A DNA stretch of 64,000 bases from positions 2,914,001 through 2,978,000 of the forward strand of contig NZ_CP074405.1 in NCBI RefSeq assembly GCF_018388445.1, read 5' to 3'. The DNA comes from Cellulomonas wangleii (GTDB lineage Bacteria; Actinomycetota; Actinomycetes; Actinomycetales; Cellulomonadaceae). Position numbers and translations under genes: made by a program. The notes beneath the pieces are model-generated. The model did not search any database. It saw nothing but the letters and a program-made list of their open reading frames with translations, and was not told where the DNA came from. This document shows positions 26,890-36,533 of the stretch, in pieces (position 1 is the stretch's first letter; each line of letters begins with the position of its first letter).

Positions 26890-28125
26890 GTGAGCCAGCA
26901 CAGCGCACCGACGACGACGTCCACCCGCGCCCGGGTCTCCGAGCGCATCGCCGCGATCGCGGAGTCCGCGACGCTGGCGGTCGACGCCAAGGCCAAGGCA
27001 CTCAAGGCCGCCGGCCGGCCCGTGATCGGCTTCGGCGCCGGCGAGCCCGACTTCCCGACGCCCGACTACATCGTCGAGGCGGCGGTCCGCGCGGCGCAGG
27101 ACCCGGTCAACCACCGCTACTCCCCCGCAGCCGGCCTGCCCGTGCTGCGCGAGGCCATCGCCGCCAAGACGCTGCGCGACTCGGGCTACGAGGTGAAGCC
27201 CTCGGACGTGCTGGTCACCAACGGCGGGAAGCAGGCGGTCTTCCAGGCGTTCGCGGCGGTCCTCGACCCCGGCGACGAGGTGCTGCTGCCTGCCCCGTAC
27301 TGGACCACGTACCCCGAGGCGATCGCACTGACGGGCGCCGTGCCCGTCGAGGTGGTGGCCGGCGTCGACCAGGGCTACCTCGTCACCGTCGAGCAGCTCG
27401 AGGCGGCGCGCACGCCCCGCACCAAGGCCCTGCTGTTCAACTCGCCGTCCAACCCCACGGGCGCCGTGTACTCCCCCGAGCAGACCGCGGAGATCGGCCG
27501 CTGGGCGCTCGAGCACGGCATCTGGGTCATCACCGACGAGATCTACGAGCACCTCACCTACGACGACGCCGTGTTCACGCCGATCGTCCGGGCGGTCCCC
27601 GAGCTCGCCGACACCACGATCGTCCTCAACGGCGTCGCCAAGACCTACGCCATGACGGGCTGGCGCGTCGGCTGGATGATCGGCCCCACCGACGTCATCA
27701 AGGCCGCGACCAACCTGCAGTCGCACCTGACGTCCAACGTCGCCAACGTGTCCCAGCGCGCGGCGCTCGCGGCGCTCACCGGCGACCTGTCCGCCGTCGA
27801 GCAGATGCGCGCGGCCTTCGACCGCCGGCGCCGGACGATGGTCGAGATGCTCTCGACGATCGACGGTGTGCGGTGCCCCGCGCCGCAGGGCGCGTTCTAC
27901 GCCTACCCGTCGGTCGAGGGCCTCCTGGGCCGCACGATCCGCGGCGTCACGCCCACCACGTCGGCCGAGCTCGCGTCGCTGATCCTCGACGAGGTCGAGG
28001 TCGCCGTGGTGCCGGGCGAGGCGTTCGGCCCCAGCGGGTACCTGCGGCTGTCGTACGCCCTGGGGGACGACGACCTCGTCGAGGGCGTCACGCGGGTCCA
28101 GGGCCTGCTGGCCGAGGCGGTCTGA
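26890..28125 (+). CDS. aspC: aspartate/aromatic aminotransferase, class I
   Basis: 411-aa PLP-dependent aminotransferase, probably aspartate to oxaloacetate and related exchanges. Residues seen: [34 protein letters not shown], and the PLP lysine in [16 protein letters not shown]. The start is taken as GTG 26890 after GAGGATGGGG; an in-frame ATG at 26881 is possible. Substrate choice cannot be set from sequence alone. It stands as a single gene divergent from tRNA-Trp. Confidence 0.93.
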   Translation: MSQHSAPTTTSTRARVSERIAAIAESATLAVDAKAKALKAAGRPVIGFGAGEPDFPTPDYIVEAAVRAAQDPVNHRYSPAAGLPVLREAIAAKTLRDSGYEVKPSDVLVTNGGKQAVFQAFAAVLDPGDEVLLPAPYWTTYPEAIALTGAVPVEVVAGVDQGYLVTVEQLEAARTPRTKALLFNSPSNPTGAVYSPEQTAEIGRWALEHGIWVITDEIYEHLTYDDAVFTPIVRAVPELADTTIVLNGVAKTYAMTGWRVGWMIGPTDVIKAATNLQSHLTSNVANVSQRAALAALTGDLSAVEQMRAAFDRRRRTMVEMLSTIDGVRCPAPQGAFYAYPSVEGLLGRTIRGVTPTTSAELASLILDEVEVAVVPGEAFGPSGYLRLSYALGDDDLVEGVTRVQGLLAEAV

Positions 28126-28208
28126 GCGCCGGGTCCACCGACCGGTGGACCCGGGGCACGGCCGGGCGGTCGTCCCCACCGGCCCGGCCCCCGCAGGACA
28201 CTGGTGCC

Positions 28209-29105
28209 ATGGCGACGACGGACGCCCCGGCCGTGCTGGTCGAGGGCCTGCACAAGCGGTACGGCGAGAAGCGCGCGGTCGACGGGCTCGACCTGCGCGT
28301 GGAGCACGGCGAGATCGTGGCGGTCCTGGGCCCCAACGGCGCGGGCAAGACGACGACGGTCGAGACCCTCGAGGGGTTCCGGCGGGCCGACGCAGGGCAC
28401 GTGCGCGTGCTGGGAGCCGACCCCGCGCGCGCGGGGCGGGCCTGGCGCTCCCGGATCGGCGTGGTGCTGCAGGACAACCACGACCTCGCCGAGGCGACGG
28501 TCCGCGAGATCGTGCACCACATGGCCGGTTTCTACCCCGCGCCGCGCGACCCCGAGCAGGTCATCGACGCCGTGGGCCTGCGTGAGAAGGCCACGACGCG
28601 CACCCGCGCGCTGTCCGGCGGGCAGCGGCGCCGGCTGGACGTCGCGCTCGGCGTCGTCGGCGACCCCGAGCTGCTGTTCCTCGACGAGCCGACGACGGGG
28701 TTCGACCCGCAGGCGCGTCACGAGTTCTGGGACCTGGTCGAGTCGCTGCGCGACGAGGGCACGACGATCCTGCTGACGACGCACTACCTCGAGGAGGCCG
28801 AGCGGCTCGCCGACCGCGTCGTCGTCGTGGCGCGGGGACACGTCGTGGCGCAGGGCGCCCCGGCGGAGCTGGGCGGACGGCAGGCCCGACGCGCACGCGT
28901 GCGGTGGACCGTCGACGGGGCCCCGCGCGAGGAGGCGACGGACACCCCGACCGCGCTCGTCGCGCAGCTCGCGTCGCGTCTGGGCCGTCCCGACGGCGAG
29001 GTCCCGGGCCTGCAGGTGCTGCGGCCCACGCTCGAGGACGTGTACCTCGGGCTCATCGGTGAGCACGGGACCGCGGACGCGCCCCACGAGGAGGCGGCAC
29101 GATGA
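28209..29105 (+). CDS. ABC exporter, ATP-binding subunit
   Basis: 298-aa ATPase of an ABC-2 (drug or antibiotic export-like) transporter. Walker A GPNGAGKTTTVETLEG, Q-loop LQDNHDLAE, signature LSGGQRRRLDVA, Walker B LLFLDEPTTGFDP and switch His in LLTTHYLEEAERLADR. A C-terminal segment of about 70 residues follows, as in DrrA-type proteins. ATG at 28209 has GACACT six bases upstream and no ribosome site, suggesting leaderless start. Overlaps the permease by four bases. Confidence 0.94.
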   Translation: MATTDAPAVLVEGLHKRYGEKRAVDGLDLRVEHGEIVAVLGPNGAGKTTTVETLEGFRRADAGHVRVLGADPARAGRAWRSRIGVVLQDNHDLAEATVREIVHHMAGFYPAPRDPEQVIDAVGLREKATTRTRALSGGQRRRLDVALGVVGDPELLFLDEPTTGFDPQARHEFWDLVESLRDEGTTILLTTHYLEEAERLADRVVVVARGHVVAQGAPAELGGRQARRARVRWTVDGAPREEATDTPTALVAQLASRLGRPDGEVPGLQVLRPTLEDVYLGLIGEHGTADAPHEEAAR

Positions 29106-29971
29106 CGACGACCACCGGCGCGCCGGACGGCGCCGTCGCGCCCCGCCCCCACGCCGCACCCGGGCTGCCCGGACTCGCGCGCCTGGCCTGGTCGCGCACG
29201 GTCTTCGAGGTCCGCGGCTTCTTCCGCGAGCGCGACGCCGTCGTGTTCGTGTTCGCGTACCCGATCCTCATGCTCGCGATCTTCGCGACCGTCTTCGGGT
29301 CCGACGAGGAGCTGATCCCGGGTTCCGGCGTGCGCTTCCCGCAGTACTTCCTGCCCGGGATGGTGGCCACGGGCGTCATGCTCTCGAGCTTCCAGAACCT
29401 CGCCATCTCGATCGCCGCCGAGCGCGACGACGGGACCCTCAAGCGGCTGCGCGCGACGCCGCTGCCCGCCACCGCGTACTTCCTCGGCAAGACCGGGCAG
29501 GTGCTCTTCTCCACGGCCGTGCAGACAGCGCTCCTGCTCGCCGTCGCCGCCGTGGTGTTCGACGTCCCCCTGCCCACCGACGCCGGGCGGTGGTGGACGT
29601 TCGCCTGGGTGCTGGTGCTGGGCACCGCCACCGGCGCGGTCTGCGGCGTCGCGTTCTCCTCGGTGCCGCGCTCGGGGCGGTCGGCGAGCCCGGTGGTGAT
29701 CCCGGTGGTGCTGGTGCTGCAGTTCGTCAGCGGGGTGTTCTTCCGGTTCGACGAGCTGCCGACGTGGATGCAGCAGGTCGCGTCGGTCTTCCCGCTGAAG
29801 TGGGTCGCGCAGGGCATGCGGTCGGTCTTCCTGCCGGACGAGGCGGCGGTGCTCGAGCCGTCCGGCACGTGGCAGCACGGTGCCACGGCCGCGGTGCTCC
29901 TCGCGTGGCTGGTCGTCGGCCTGGTCGTGGGCGTGCGGACGTTCCGCTGGCGCCGGCGGGACGACGGGTGA
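29102..29971 (+). CDS. ABC-2 type permease
   Basis: 289-aa membrane partner of the preceding ATPase. About six hydrophobic spans (for example VFVFAYPILMLAIFATVFG, then TALLLAVAAVVF and VVIPVVLVLQFVSGVFF) and the ABC-2 motif region with AAERDDGTLKRLRATPLP. ATG at 29102 overlaps the upstream stop (ATGA). Cargo is unknown; the neighbouring NarL-type two-component genes may control it. Confidence 0.93.
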   Translation: MTTTTGAPDGAVAPRPHAAPGLPGLARLAWSRTVFEVRGFFRERDAVVFVFAYPILMLAIFATVFGSDEELIPGSGVRFPQYFLPGMVATGVMLSSFQNLAISIAAERDDGTLKRLRATPLPATAYFLGKTGQVLFSTAVQTALLLAVAAVVFDVPLPTDAGRWWTFAWVLVLGTATGAVCGVAFSSVPRSGRSASPVVIPVVLVLQFVSGVFFRFDELPTWMQQVASVFPLKWVAQGMRSVFLPDEAAVLEPSGTWQHGATAAVLLAWLVVGLVVGVRTFRWRRRDDG

Positions 29972-30014
29972 GGGGCGTCGACCGGCACGGGGACGCCGTG
30001 GCAGAGTCGCGCAC

Positions 30015-31296
30015 ATGAGCACGGACGCCGGGCCGACGCCGGGCACCGTCGAGCGGCACGGGTTCTGGCAGCGCACCCTGCGCATGTGGGACCTCGTGTT
30101 CGCGGGGATGACCGTGGTGTACGTCGTCGCGGTCCTGGTCGGCGCACCGGACCCGTCGGCCGCGCGCGTGCCGCTGGCGTCGATGGCGGTGCTCGCCCTG
30201 GCCTACGTCCTCCTGGGGCGCCGGGCCGCCCAGCGCGGCGACCCGCGGCTCGCGGACACGTACCTCGCCGTGCTCGTGGTGGTCATCGTCGTCCAGGTCG
30301 CCACCGGCGACATCGGCTCCGTACTGCTCTTCCTGGCGTTCCACCAGATCTGGTACTTCTCCCGCCGCCGGGTGGCCGGCGTCCTGTGGTCCGTGGGGAC
30401 TCACGGCCGGGATCACGGTCGCCGCCGTGCTGCGCGTGGAGGCCACGGGACCCCGGATCGCGGAGATCGCCGCGCAGTTCGCCGTGGCACTGCTGTTCGC
30501 CGTCGTCCTGGGGCTGTGGATCACGCAGGTCTCGGAGCAGAGCGAGGTGCGCGCGTTCCTGCTCGACGAGCTGCGCGCGACGCAGGACGCCCTGGCGGCG
30601 TCGCACCACGCGGCGGGCGTCGTCGCGGAGCGCGAGCGGCTCGCCGCGGAGATCCACGACACGCTCGCGCAGGGGTTCACGTCGGTCGTCATGCTCGCGC
30701 AGACGGCGGGCGTCGAGCTCGAGCGGGGGCAGGCCGGGCGGGCCGCCGTCGGCCTGGCCCGCATCGAGGACGTCGCCCGCGACAACCTCGCCGAGGCCCG
30801 CGCCCTGGTCGCCGCGTGGACACCGCCGGACCTGCAGGACGGCGACCTGACCGGCGCGCTGCGCCGGATCGCGGTGCGGTTCGGCGCCGAGACGGGGACG
30901 GCGGTCGAGGTCGTCGACGACACGCACCACCACGTTGCAGGGGGTGCGATCGGACCGGAGGCCCAGGTCGTGCTGCTCCGCGCCGCGCAGGAGTCGCTCG
31001 CGAACGTCCGTCGGCACGCGGGCGCCTCACGGGTGGAGCTGCGGCTGGCGCGGACGGACGGCGCGGCCGTCCTCGAGGTCGTCGACGACGGACGTGGCGT
31101 GCCCCCGGACGTGCCGGAGGGCACCGGGCTGCGCGGCATGCGGGCACGCGCCGAGGCTGCCGGCGGCCGGCTCGACGTCGCTGCCGCGCCCGACGGCGGG
31201 ACGCGGGTGCGCGTGCTGGTCCCCGTCACGCCCGCGGCGGCCACGACGCCCGAGGTGCGTGAGGTGCTCCGTACGGACGCTGAGGTGGTTCCGTGA
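30015..31296 (+). pseudogene. NarL-type sensor histidine kinase, frameshifted
   Basis: A membrane histidine kinase split between two frames. The first frame (ATG 30015) gives about 127 residues with several membrane spans; at the GGGG run 30395-30398 one extra base moves the rest to another frame. That frame holds the H-box AERERLAAEIHDTLAQGF, LRAAQESLANVRRHA and the ATP lid DDGRGVPPDVPEGTGLRGM. Removing one G restores a 426-aa protein reading SVGLTAGITVAAVLRVE across the join. The defect may be real or a sequencing error. A shorter kinase from GTG 30427 would keep the catalytic domains. It overlaps the response regulator by four bases. Confidence 0.8.
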
Positions 31297-31922
31297 CCGT
31301 CCGTGTCGTCGTCGCGGACGACCACCCGGTCGTCCGCTCGGGCATCGCCGCCCTGCTCGACCTCGAGCCCGACCTCACGGTGGTCGGCGAGGCGGGCGAC
31401 GGCGACGCCGCGCTCGCGCTGGCGCACCGGCTGCGGCCCGACCTGGTGCTCATGGACCTGCGGATGCCCGGCACCGACGGTGTGGCGGCCACGGCGCGGA
31501 TCGTCGCCGAGCTGCCCGGCGTCCACGTGCTGGTGCTCACGACGTACGAGACGGACACCGACATCCTGCGGGCCGTCGAGGCGGGCGCGACCGGGTACCT
31601 GCTCAAGGACACGCCGCGCGACGAGCTCGTCGCCGGCGTGCGTGCCGCCGCACGGGGCGAGTCCGCGCTCTCCCCGTCCGTCGCGGGGCGCCTCGTCCGG
31701 CAGGTGCGCGGCGAGCGCACCGAGCGGCTGACGGCGCGTGAGCAGCAGGTGCTGGCGGGCGTCGCCCGGGGGCTGTCCAACGCCGCGGTCGGCCGCGAGC
31801 TGTTCATCGCCGAGGCCACGGTCAAGACGCACCTGCTGCGCGCGTTCGCCAAGCTGGGCGTCGACGACCGGACGCGCGCGGTCACGGTGGCCCTCGAACG
31901 GGGCATCCTGCCCGCTCCCTGA
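31293..31922 (+). CDS. LuxR/NarL-family response regulator
   Basis: 209-aa regulator. Receiver domain with VVVADDHPVVRSG, phosphoacceptor Asp55 in LVLMDLRMPG and the lysine of GATGYLLKD; C-terminal LuxR helix-turn-helix from about residue 145 (LTAREQQVLAGVARGLSNAAVGRELF, VKTHLLRAFAKLGV). GTG at 31293 overlaps the end of the kinase gene (GTGA). Likely controls the ABC exporter upstream. The intact regulator beside a broken kinase may be uncoupled from its signal. Confidence 0.95.
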   Translation: MTVRVVVADDHPVVRSGIAALLDLEPDLTVVGEAGDGDAALALAHRLRPDLVLMDLRMPGTDGVAATARIVAELPGVHVLVLTTYETDTDILRAVEAGATGYLLKDTPRDELVAGVRAAARGESALSPSVAGRLVRQVRGERTERLTAREQQVLAGVARGLSNAAVGRELFIAEATVKTHLLRAFAKLGVDDRTRAVTVALERGILPAP

Positions 31923-32006
31923 CGCCTCCCGGCGCACCGTGAGCCGTCGTCACGCGCCGTGCCGGGACGACTCCGGACGACCCTTCTGCCCCGGTTGTCG
32001 CACGAC

Positions 32007-32012
32007 CATACT
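32007..32012 (+). promoter_or_regulatory. -10 element before the OmpR-type kinase (leaderless)
   Basis: CATACT ending six bases before the ATG at 32019, with TTCTGC 17 bases upstream as a possible -35 (31984-31989). No ribosome site is present, so transcription may begin at the start codon. Confidence 0.35.
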
Positions 32013-32018
32013 GAGCGC

Positions 32019-33560
32019 ATGCGGAACGGGCCGGCGTCGGGGCGGACCCTCGCCGTGCCCTCGGAGGCCCTGCGGGCGACCGGTGCGCGCGTCACCGTCC
32101 GCGGCCGGCTGATGACCGCCGTCGTCGCGCTCACCGCGGCCGCGATGACGGTCGCCGGGATCACGGGGCTCGCGCTGCAGCTGCGCGCGACCGACGCCCG
32201 CATCGACGAGTCGCTGACGCGGGCCGTCAGCGCGCTGCGGACGAGCCAGGCCGAGGGCGAGACCCAGCCGGACGGCACCCGGGTGCCGTGGACGTCCGTC
32301 CGGTCGCTGCTGCGCGACGCGGTCGAGGCCCGGGTGCCCGCCGAGCACGAGGGCATGCTGTCCGTGGTCGACGGCACGTTCCACCTGCGCCCGGCCGACG
32401 AGACGCGCGCGATCCGGCTCGACACGGACGAGGAGCTGCTCGCGTGGCTCGCGGCGCTCACGCCCGACGACCCGCTCGCGGACACGCCCCGGACCGTGCG
32501 CACGTCGGTCACCGAGTACCGGCTCGTGGTCGTCCCGGTCCTGCTCGCCGCGGACCCCGCGGCGACGGGTGCGTTCGTCGTGGCCACCGACCGCACGGCG
32601 CAGACCGCGGGCGTCTGGCGGATCTTCCTCACCTACTCCGTCGTCGGCCTCGTGGCGCTGGCGGTGACGTCGCTGGTGGCCTGGTTCGTGGTGGGTCGCA
32701 TGCTGCGCCCGGTGCGGGTGCTGCGCGACACGGTGCGGCGGGTCACCGGCTCGGACCTGTCCGAGCGCATCACGGTCACCGGCAAGGACGACCTCGCCGA
32801 CCTCGCGGCCTCCGTGAACTCGATGCTGCAGCGCCTCGAGCGCGCGTTCGGGTCGCAGCGCGAGCTGCTCGACGACGTGGGGCACGAGCTGCGGACGCCC
32901 CTGACGATCGTCCGGGGACACCTCGAGCTGCTCGACCCCGCCGACGAGTCCGACGTGCGCGCCACGCAGTCCCTCGCGCTCGACGAGCTCGACCGCATGC
33001 AGCGCCTGGTCGACGACCTGGTGACGCTGGCGACCGTCGACCGGCCCGACTTCGTGCGCCGCGCACCGGTGGACGTCGGCCGCCTCACCGACGACGTGCT
33101 CGAGAAGGCACGAGGGCTGGGTGAGCGGCGGTTCGTCGTCGTGGCCCGCGCGGACGTCGTGGCGGACGTCGACGCGCAGCGCGTCACGCAGGCGTGGCTG
33201 CAGCTGCTGGCCAACGCCGTGCGGTTCTCGGCACCCGGCTCGACGGTCCGGCTGGGCAGCGAGGTCGCGGACGGCCGGCTGCTGGTGTGGGTGCGCGACG
33301 AGGGTCCCGGCGTGCCGCCCGAGGAGGAGGCCCGCATCTTCGAGCGCTTCCACCGCGGTCAGGCCGACCGGGTGCAGCACGGCGCCGGGCTCGGGCTGCC
33401 CATCGTCGCGGCGATCGCCGCCGCCCACGGCGGGCGCGTCTACGTGGAGCACCCGCCCCCCGGCGCCGGTCCCGGCGTCGGGTTCGTCCTCGACCTTCCC
33501 GCCGTCGGTCTCGTCGACGGCGGGTCCGAGTCCCTCGAGCTCGTGGAGCCGCACCGATGA
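32019..33560 (+). CDS. sensor histidine kinase, EnvZ/BaeS type
   Basis: 513-aa membrane kinase. First span near residues 30-55 (LMTAVVALTAAAMTVAGITGLAL), an outside sensor region, second span around 205-230, HAMP domain (GRMLRPVRVLRDTVRRVTGSD), phosphoacceptor His289 in DDVGHELRTPLT, N-box LLANAVRFSA, and G-boxes DEGPGVPPEEEARIF and GAGLGLPIV. ATG at 32019. The signal is unknown. Overlaps its partner regulator by four bases. Confidence 0.94.
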   Translation: MRNGPASGRTLAVPSEALRATGARVTVRGRLMTAVVALTAAAMTVAGITGLALQLRATDARIDESLTRAVSALRTSQAEGETQPDGTRVPWTSVRSLLRDAVEARVPAEHEGMLSVVDGTFHLRPADETRAIRLDTDEELLAWLAALTPDDPLADTPRTVRTSVTEYRLVVVPVLLAADPAATGAFVVATDRTAQTAGVWRIFLTYSVVGLVALAVTSLVAWFVVGRMLRPVRVLRDTVRRVTGSDLSERITVTGKDDLADLAASVNSMLQRLERAFGSQRELLDDVGHELRTPLTIVRGHLELLDPADESDVRATQSLALDELDRMQRLVDDLVTLATVDRPDFVRRAPVDVGRLTDDVLEKARGLGERRFVVVARADVVADVDAQRVTQAWLQLLANAVRFSAPGSTVRLGSEVADGRLLVWVRDEGPGVPPEEEARIFERFHRGQADRVQHGAGLGLPIVAAIAAAHGGRVYVEHPPPGAGPGVGFVLDLPAVGLVDGGSESLELVEPHR

Positions 33561-34231
33561 CGCACATCCTGATCGCCGAGGACGAGGAGCGCATCGCCGC
33601 CTTCGTCGCCAAGGGCCTGCGCGCCCACGGGTACGAGGCCACGGCCGTCCTCACGGGCGAGGCGGCGCTGGAGCACGTCGAGGCCGGTGGGGTGGACCTG
33701 CTGGTGCTCGACCTGGGACTGGGTGACATGGACGGCTTCGACGTCCTGCGGTTCCTGCGGGCCGAGGGGTACGCCGTGCCCGTGATCGTCCTGACCGCGC
33801 GCTCGTCGGTGACCGACACGGTCACCGGCCTGGAGTCCGGGGCGGACGACTACATGGCCAAGCCGTTCCGGTTCGAGGAGCTCCTGGCGAGGGTGCGCCT
33901 GCGGCTCCGCAGCCAGCCCGCGGCCCCGGCGCGGGGCAACGTGCTGGCCCACGGCCGCCTGCAGCTCGACCTGCGCACCCGGCGGATGCGGGTCGGGGAC
34001 ACCGAGGTCGACCTGTCGGCCCGCGAGTTCGCGCTCGCCGAGACGTTCATGCGCAACCCGGGTGACGTGCTCACCCGCGAGCGCCTGCTCTCGGAGGTCT
34101 GGGGGTACGACTTCGACCCCGGGTCGAACGTCGTCGACGTCTACGTGCGGTACCTGCGGCGCAAGCTCGGTGCCGAGCACTTCGACACCATCCGCGGCGT
34201 GGGCTACCGGCTGGTCGACGCACCGGGCTGA
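33557..34231 (+). CDS. OmpR-family response regulator
   Basis: 224-aa regulator: receiver with ILIAEDEERIAAF, phosphoacceptor Asp52 in LLVLDLGLGDMDG and the lysine in DDYMAKPF; then a winged-helix DNA-binding domain (LSAREFALAETFMRNPGDVLTRERLL, NVVDVYVRYLRRKLG, IRGVGYRL). ATG at 33557 overlaps the kinase stop (ATGA). Targets are not evident; adenosine deaminase follows 62 bases later. Confidence 0.96.
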   Translation: MTHILIAEDEERIAAFVAKGLRAHGYEATAVLTGEAALEHVEAGGVDLLVLDLGLGDMDGFDVLRFLRAEGYAVPVIVLTARSSVTDTVTGLESGADDYMAKPFRFEELLARVRLRLRSQPAAPARGNVLAHGRLQLDLRTRRMRVGDTEVDLSAREFALAETFMRNPGDVLTRERLLSEVWGYDFDPGSNVVDVYVRYLRRKLGAEHFDTIRGVGYRLVDAPG

Positions 34232-34293
34232 GGTCGGCCGACCCGGTACCGGCCCGCGCGACCGGTCCCGTGCCGGCTGGCAGACTGGACCCG

Positions 34294-35325
34294 ATGCGCG
34301 ACCTCAGCCTGCTGCCCAAGGCACACCTGCACCTGCACTTCACGGGGTCGATGCGCGTGGAGACGCTGGCCGAGCTCGCGGAGCTGCACGGCATCCGCCT
34401 GCCCCACGTGCTGCTCGACGCCGACCCGCTGGTGGTGCCGGCGGACGAGCGCGGCTGGTTCCGGTTCCAGCGCATGTACGACGCGGCCCGTGCGTGCGTG
34501 CGCTCCGAGGCGGACATGCGCCGGATCGTCGCGGAGGCCGCGGCGGACGACGCCGCGGAGGGCTCGGGCCGGCTCGAGATCCAGGTGGACCCCACGTCGT
34601 ACGCACCGTACGTCGGCGGCATCACCCCCGCGCTGGAGATCGTGCTGGACGAGGCGCGGGCGGCGCAGGCCGCGACCGGCGTCGAGGTGGGCGTCGTGGT
34701 CGCCGCGTCCCGCATGCGGCACCCGCTGGAGGCACGGACGCTGGCGCGGCTGGCGGCGCGGCACGCCGGTGACGGCGCGGGTGGCGTGATCGGGTTCGGC
34801 CTGTCGAACGACGAGCGCCGCGGGGAGACCGAGCAGTTCGCCCCCGCCTTCACGATCGCGCACCGTGCGGGGCTGCGGTCCGTCCCGCACGGTGGGGAGC
34901 TGCTGGGCCCGGCTCACGTCGAGGAGGTGCTCGACCACCTGCGCCCGGACCGCCTGGGGCACGGTGTGCGCAGCGCGGAGGACCCGCGGGTGCTGGCCCG
35001 GGTGGTCGAGGAGGAGGTCGCGCTCGAGGTGTGCCCCGCGTCGAACGTGTCCCTGGGCGTGTACCCCACGGCGGCCGACGTCCCGCTGCGGACCCTGGTG
35101 GACGCGGGCGCGCGGGTCGCGCTCGGGGCCGACGACCCGCTGCTCTTCCGCTCGCGCCTGGGCGACCAGTACCGCATCGCGCGCGAGGAGCACGGGTTCG
35201 ACGACCACGCGCTGGCGGACCTGGCGCGCTCGTCGATCACGGCGAGCGCGGCCTCACCGGCGACCCGCGCCCGGCTGCTGGCCGGGGTCGACGCCTGGCT
35301 CGCGACGGAGCCGACGCAGGACTGA
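34294..35325 (+). CDS. add: adenosine deaminase family protein
   Basis: 343-aa metal-dependent deaminase of purine salvage, likely adenosine to inosine. Zinc residues at His11/His13 in KAHLHLHFTGS, a catalytic-region HGGELLGPAHVEEVL with RLGHGVRS, and the metal Asp in ALGADDPLLF. The family more often has HLHLEG; here HLHLHFTG replaces it, so the exact substrate (adenosine or adenine) is less sure. ATG at 34294; no ribosome site, and CAGACT lies seven bases upstream. Confidence 0.85.
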   Translation: MRDLSLLPKAHLHLHFTGSMRVETLAELAELHGIRLPHVLLDADPLVVPADERGWFRFQRMYDAARACVRSEADMRRIVAEAAADDAAEGSGRLEIQVDPTSYAPYVGGITPALEIVLDEARAAQAATGVEVGVVVAASRMRHPLEARTLARLAARHAGDGAGGVIGFGLSNDERRGETEQFAPAFTIAHRAGLRSVPHGGELLGPAHVEEVLDHLRPDRLGHGVRSAEDPRVLARVVEEEVALEVCPASNVSLGVYPTAADVPLRTLVDAGARVALGADDPLLFRSRLGDQYRIAREEHGFDDHALADLARSSITASAASPATRARLLAGVDAWLATEPTQD

Positions 35326-35344
35326 CGCCGACGCAGGACCGACG
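35311..35344 (+). repeat. two tandem 17-base repeats over the add stop
   Basis: Units 35311-35327 and 35328-35344 agree at 16 of 17 bases (ccgacgcaggacNgacg); a third, weaker unit follows to 35361. The first unit contains the add stop codon. Probably replication slippage in the convergent add-murB gap, not a functional element. Confidence 0.5.
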
Positions 35345-35384
35345 CGGTCGGCGGTCCGACGCGGTCCGGTGCCGTCCGCCGCGT

Positions 35385-36524
35385 TCAGAGCGTGACGCCC
35401 ACCAGGACCGGCTCGGGCTCCAGGACCACGCCGAAGCGGTCGCGCACGCCGTCGCGCACGGTCCGCGCGAGGGCGAGGAGGTCGTCCGCGCGCGCCTCGC
35501 CGCGGTTCGTGAGCGCCAGGGTGTGCTTGGTCGACAGGGTCGCCGGGCCGGGTGCGCCGTACCCGCGCGAGAACCCGGCGTGCTCGATGAGCCACGCGGC
35601 GCTGGTCTTCACGGCTCCGTCGGGCATCGGCCAGCGCGGGGCGTCGGCAGGCAGCGAGCCGGCGTCCGCGACGACCGGGTTGGTGAAGAACGACCCCGCG
35701 CTCCACGTGTCGCGGTCGGAGGCGTCGAGCACCATGCCCTTGCGTGCCCGCAGGGCCAGGACGGCGGCGCGCACGTCGGCCAGCGGTGCCCGCTCCCCCA
35801 CGGTGATGTCGAGAGCACGCGCCAGCTCCGGGTACCCCACGGGCGCCGACAACGAGCCCTCCTTCATCTGGAAGGTCACGTCGAGCACCACGTACCGGGG
35901 CGTCGGACCCCAGGGCGCGGCCGGGTCTGCCGGGTCCGGGCGCATCGAGCGCTTGAGCACCGACGTGCGGTAGCCGAACCCGAGGGTGACGAACGGCAGG
36001 GTCCGCACGCGCCCGCGGCCGCGGTCCCACACCCGGACCTGGGCGACGGTCTGGGCGACCTCCTGACCGTACGCGCCGACGTTCTGCACGGGGGTCGCGC
36101 CCGTCGAGCCCGGGATCCCGGAGAGCGCCTCGACGCCGACGAGCCCGTGCTGGACGGCGTAGGCCACGACGTCGTCCCACACCGTGCCCGCAGGGACCGT
36201 CACCGTCACCCCGCCGCACGCGGACGCGTCGGGGACCTCGATGCCACCGCGGACGTCGCGCACGACCACCCCGGGGAACCCCGCGTCGCCCACCAGCACG
36301 TTGGACCCACCGCCCAGGACCAGCAGCGGCTCACCGGCGGCGTCGGCCGCGCGGACCGTCTCGACGAGCTCGGCCTCGGTGGTGGTCTCGACGTAGCGCG
36401 TGGCAGGCCCGCCGACGTGCAGCGTCGTGAGGTCCGCGAGCGCAGGGGTGCCGGGGTGCGTCGGGACGGCCGGGTGGGCCGGCTCGGGGGGCGGGCCGGG
36501 CAGGGCGCAGGTGTCGAGCTCCAC
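35385..36524 (-). CDS. murB: UDP-N-acetylenolpyruvoylglucosamine reductase
   Basis: 379-aa MurB, the FAD enzyme that reduces UDP-GlcNAc-enolpyruvate to UDP-MurNAc for peptidoglycan. FAD-binding segments LLVLGGGSNVLVGD and LSGIPGSTGATPVQNVGAYGQE, active-site region LGFGYRTSVLK, GSFFTNPVV, and SAAWLIEHAGFSRGYG. GTG start at 36524; the first 25 residues are a proline-rich extension. Nine bases after an MFS gene on the same strand. Confidence 0.97.
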   Translation of the reverse strand: MELDTCALPGPPPEPAHPAVPTHPGTPALADLTTLHVGGPATRYVETTTEAELVETVRAADAAGEPLLVLGGGSNVLVGDAGFPGVVVRDVRGGIEVPDASACGGVTVTVPAGTVWDDVVAYAVQHGLVGVEALSGIPGSTGATPVQNVGAYGQEVAQTVAQVRVWDRGRGRVRTLPFVTLGFGYRTSVLKRSMRPDPADPAAPWGPTPRYVVLDVTFQMKEGSLSAPVGYPELARALDITVGERAPLADVRAAVLALRARKGMVLDASDRDTWSAGSFFTNPVVADAGSLPADAPRWPMPDGAVKTSAAWLIEHAGFSRGYGAPGPATLSTKHTLALTNRGEARADDLLALARTVRDGVRDRFGVVLEPEPVLVGVTL

Positions 36525-36533
36525 GCGACCAGG

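Noticed and set aside
30015..31296. Two separate genes (membrane protein and cytoplasmic kinase)
   Set aside because: One G deletion joins them into a standard full-length kinase with continuous likeness across the junction, so a single frameshifted gene is the simpler reading.
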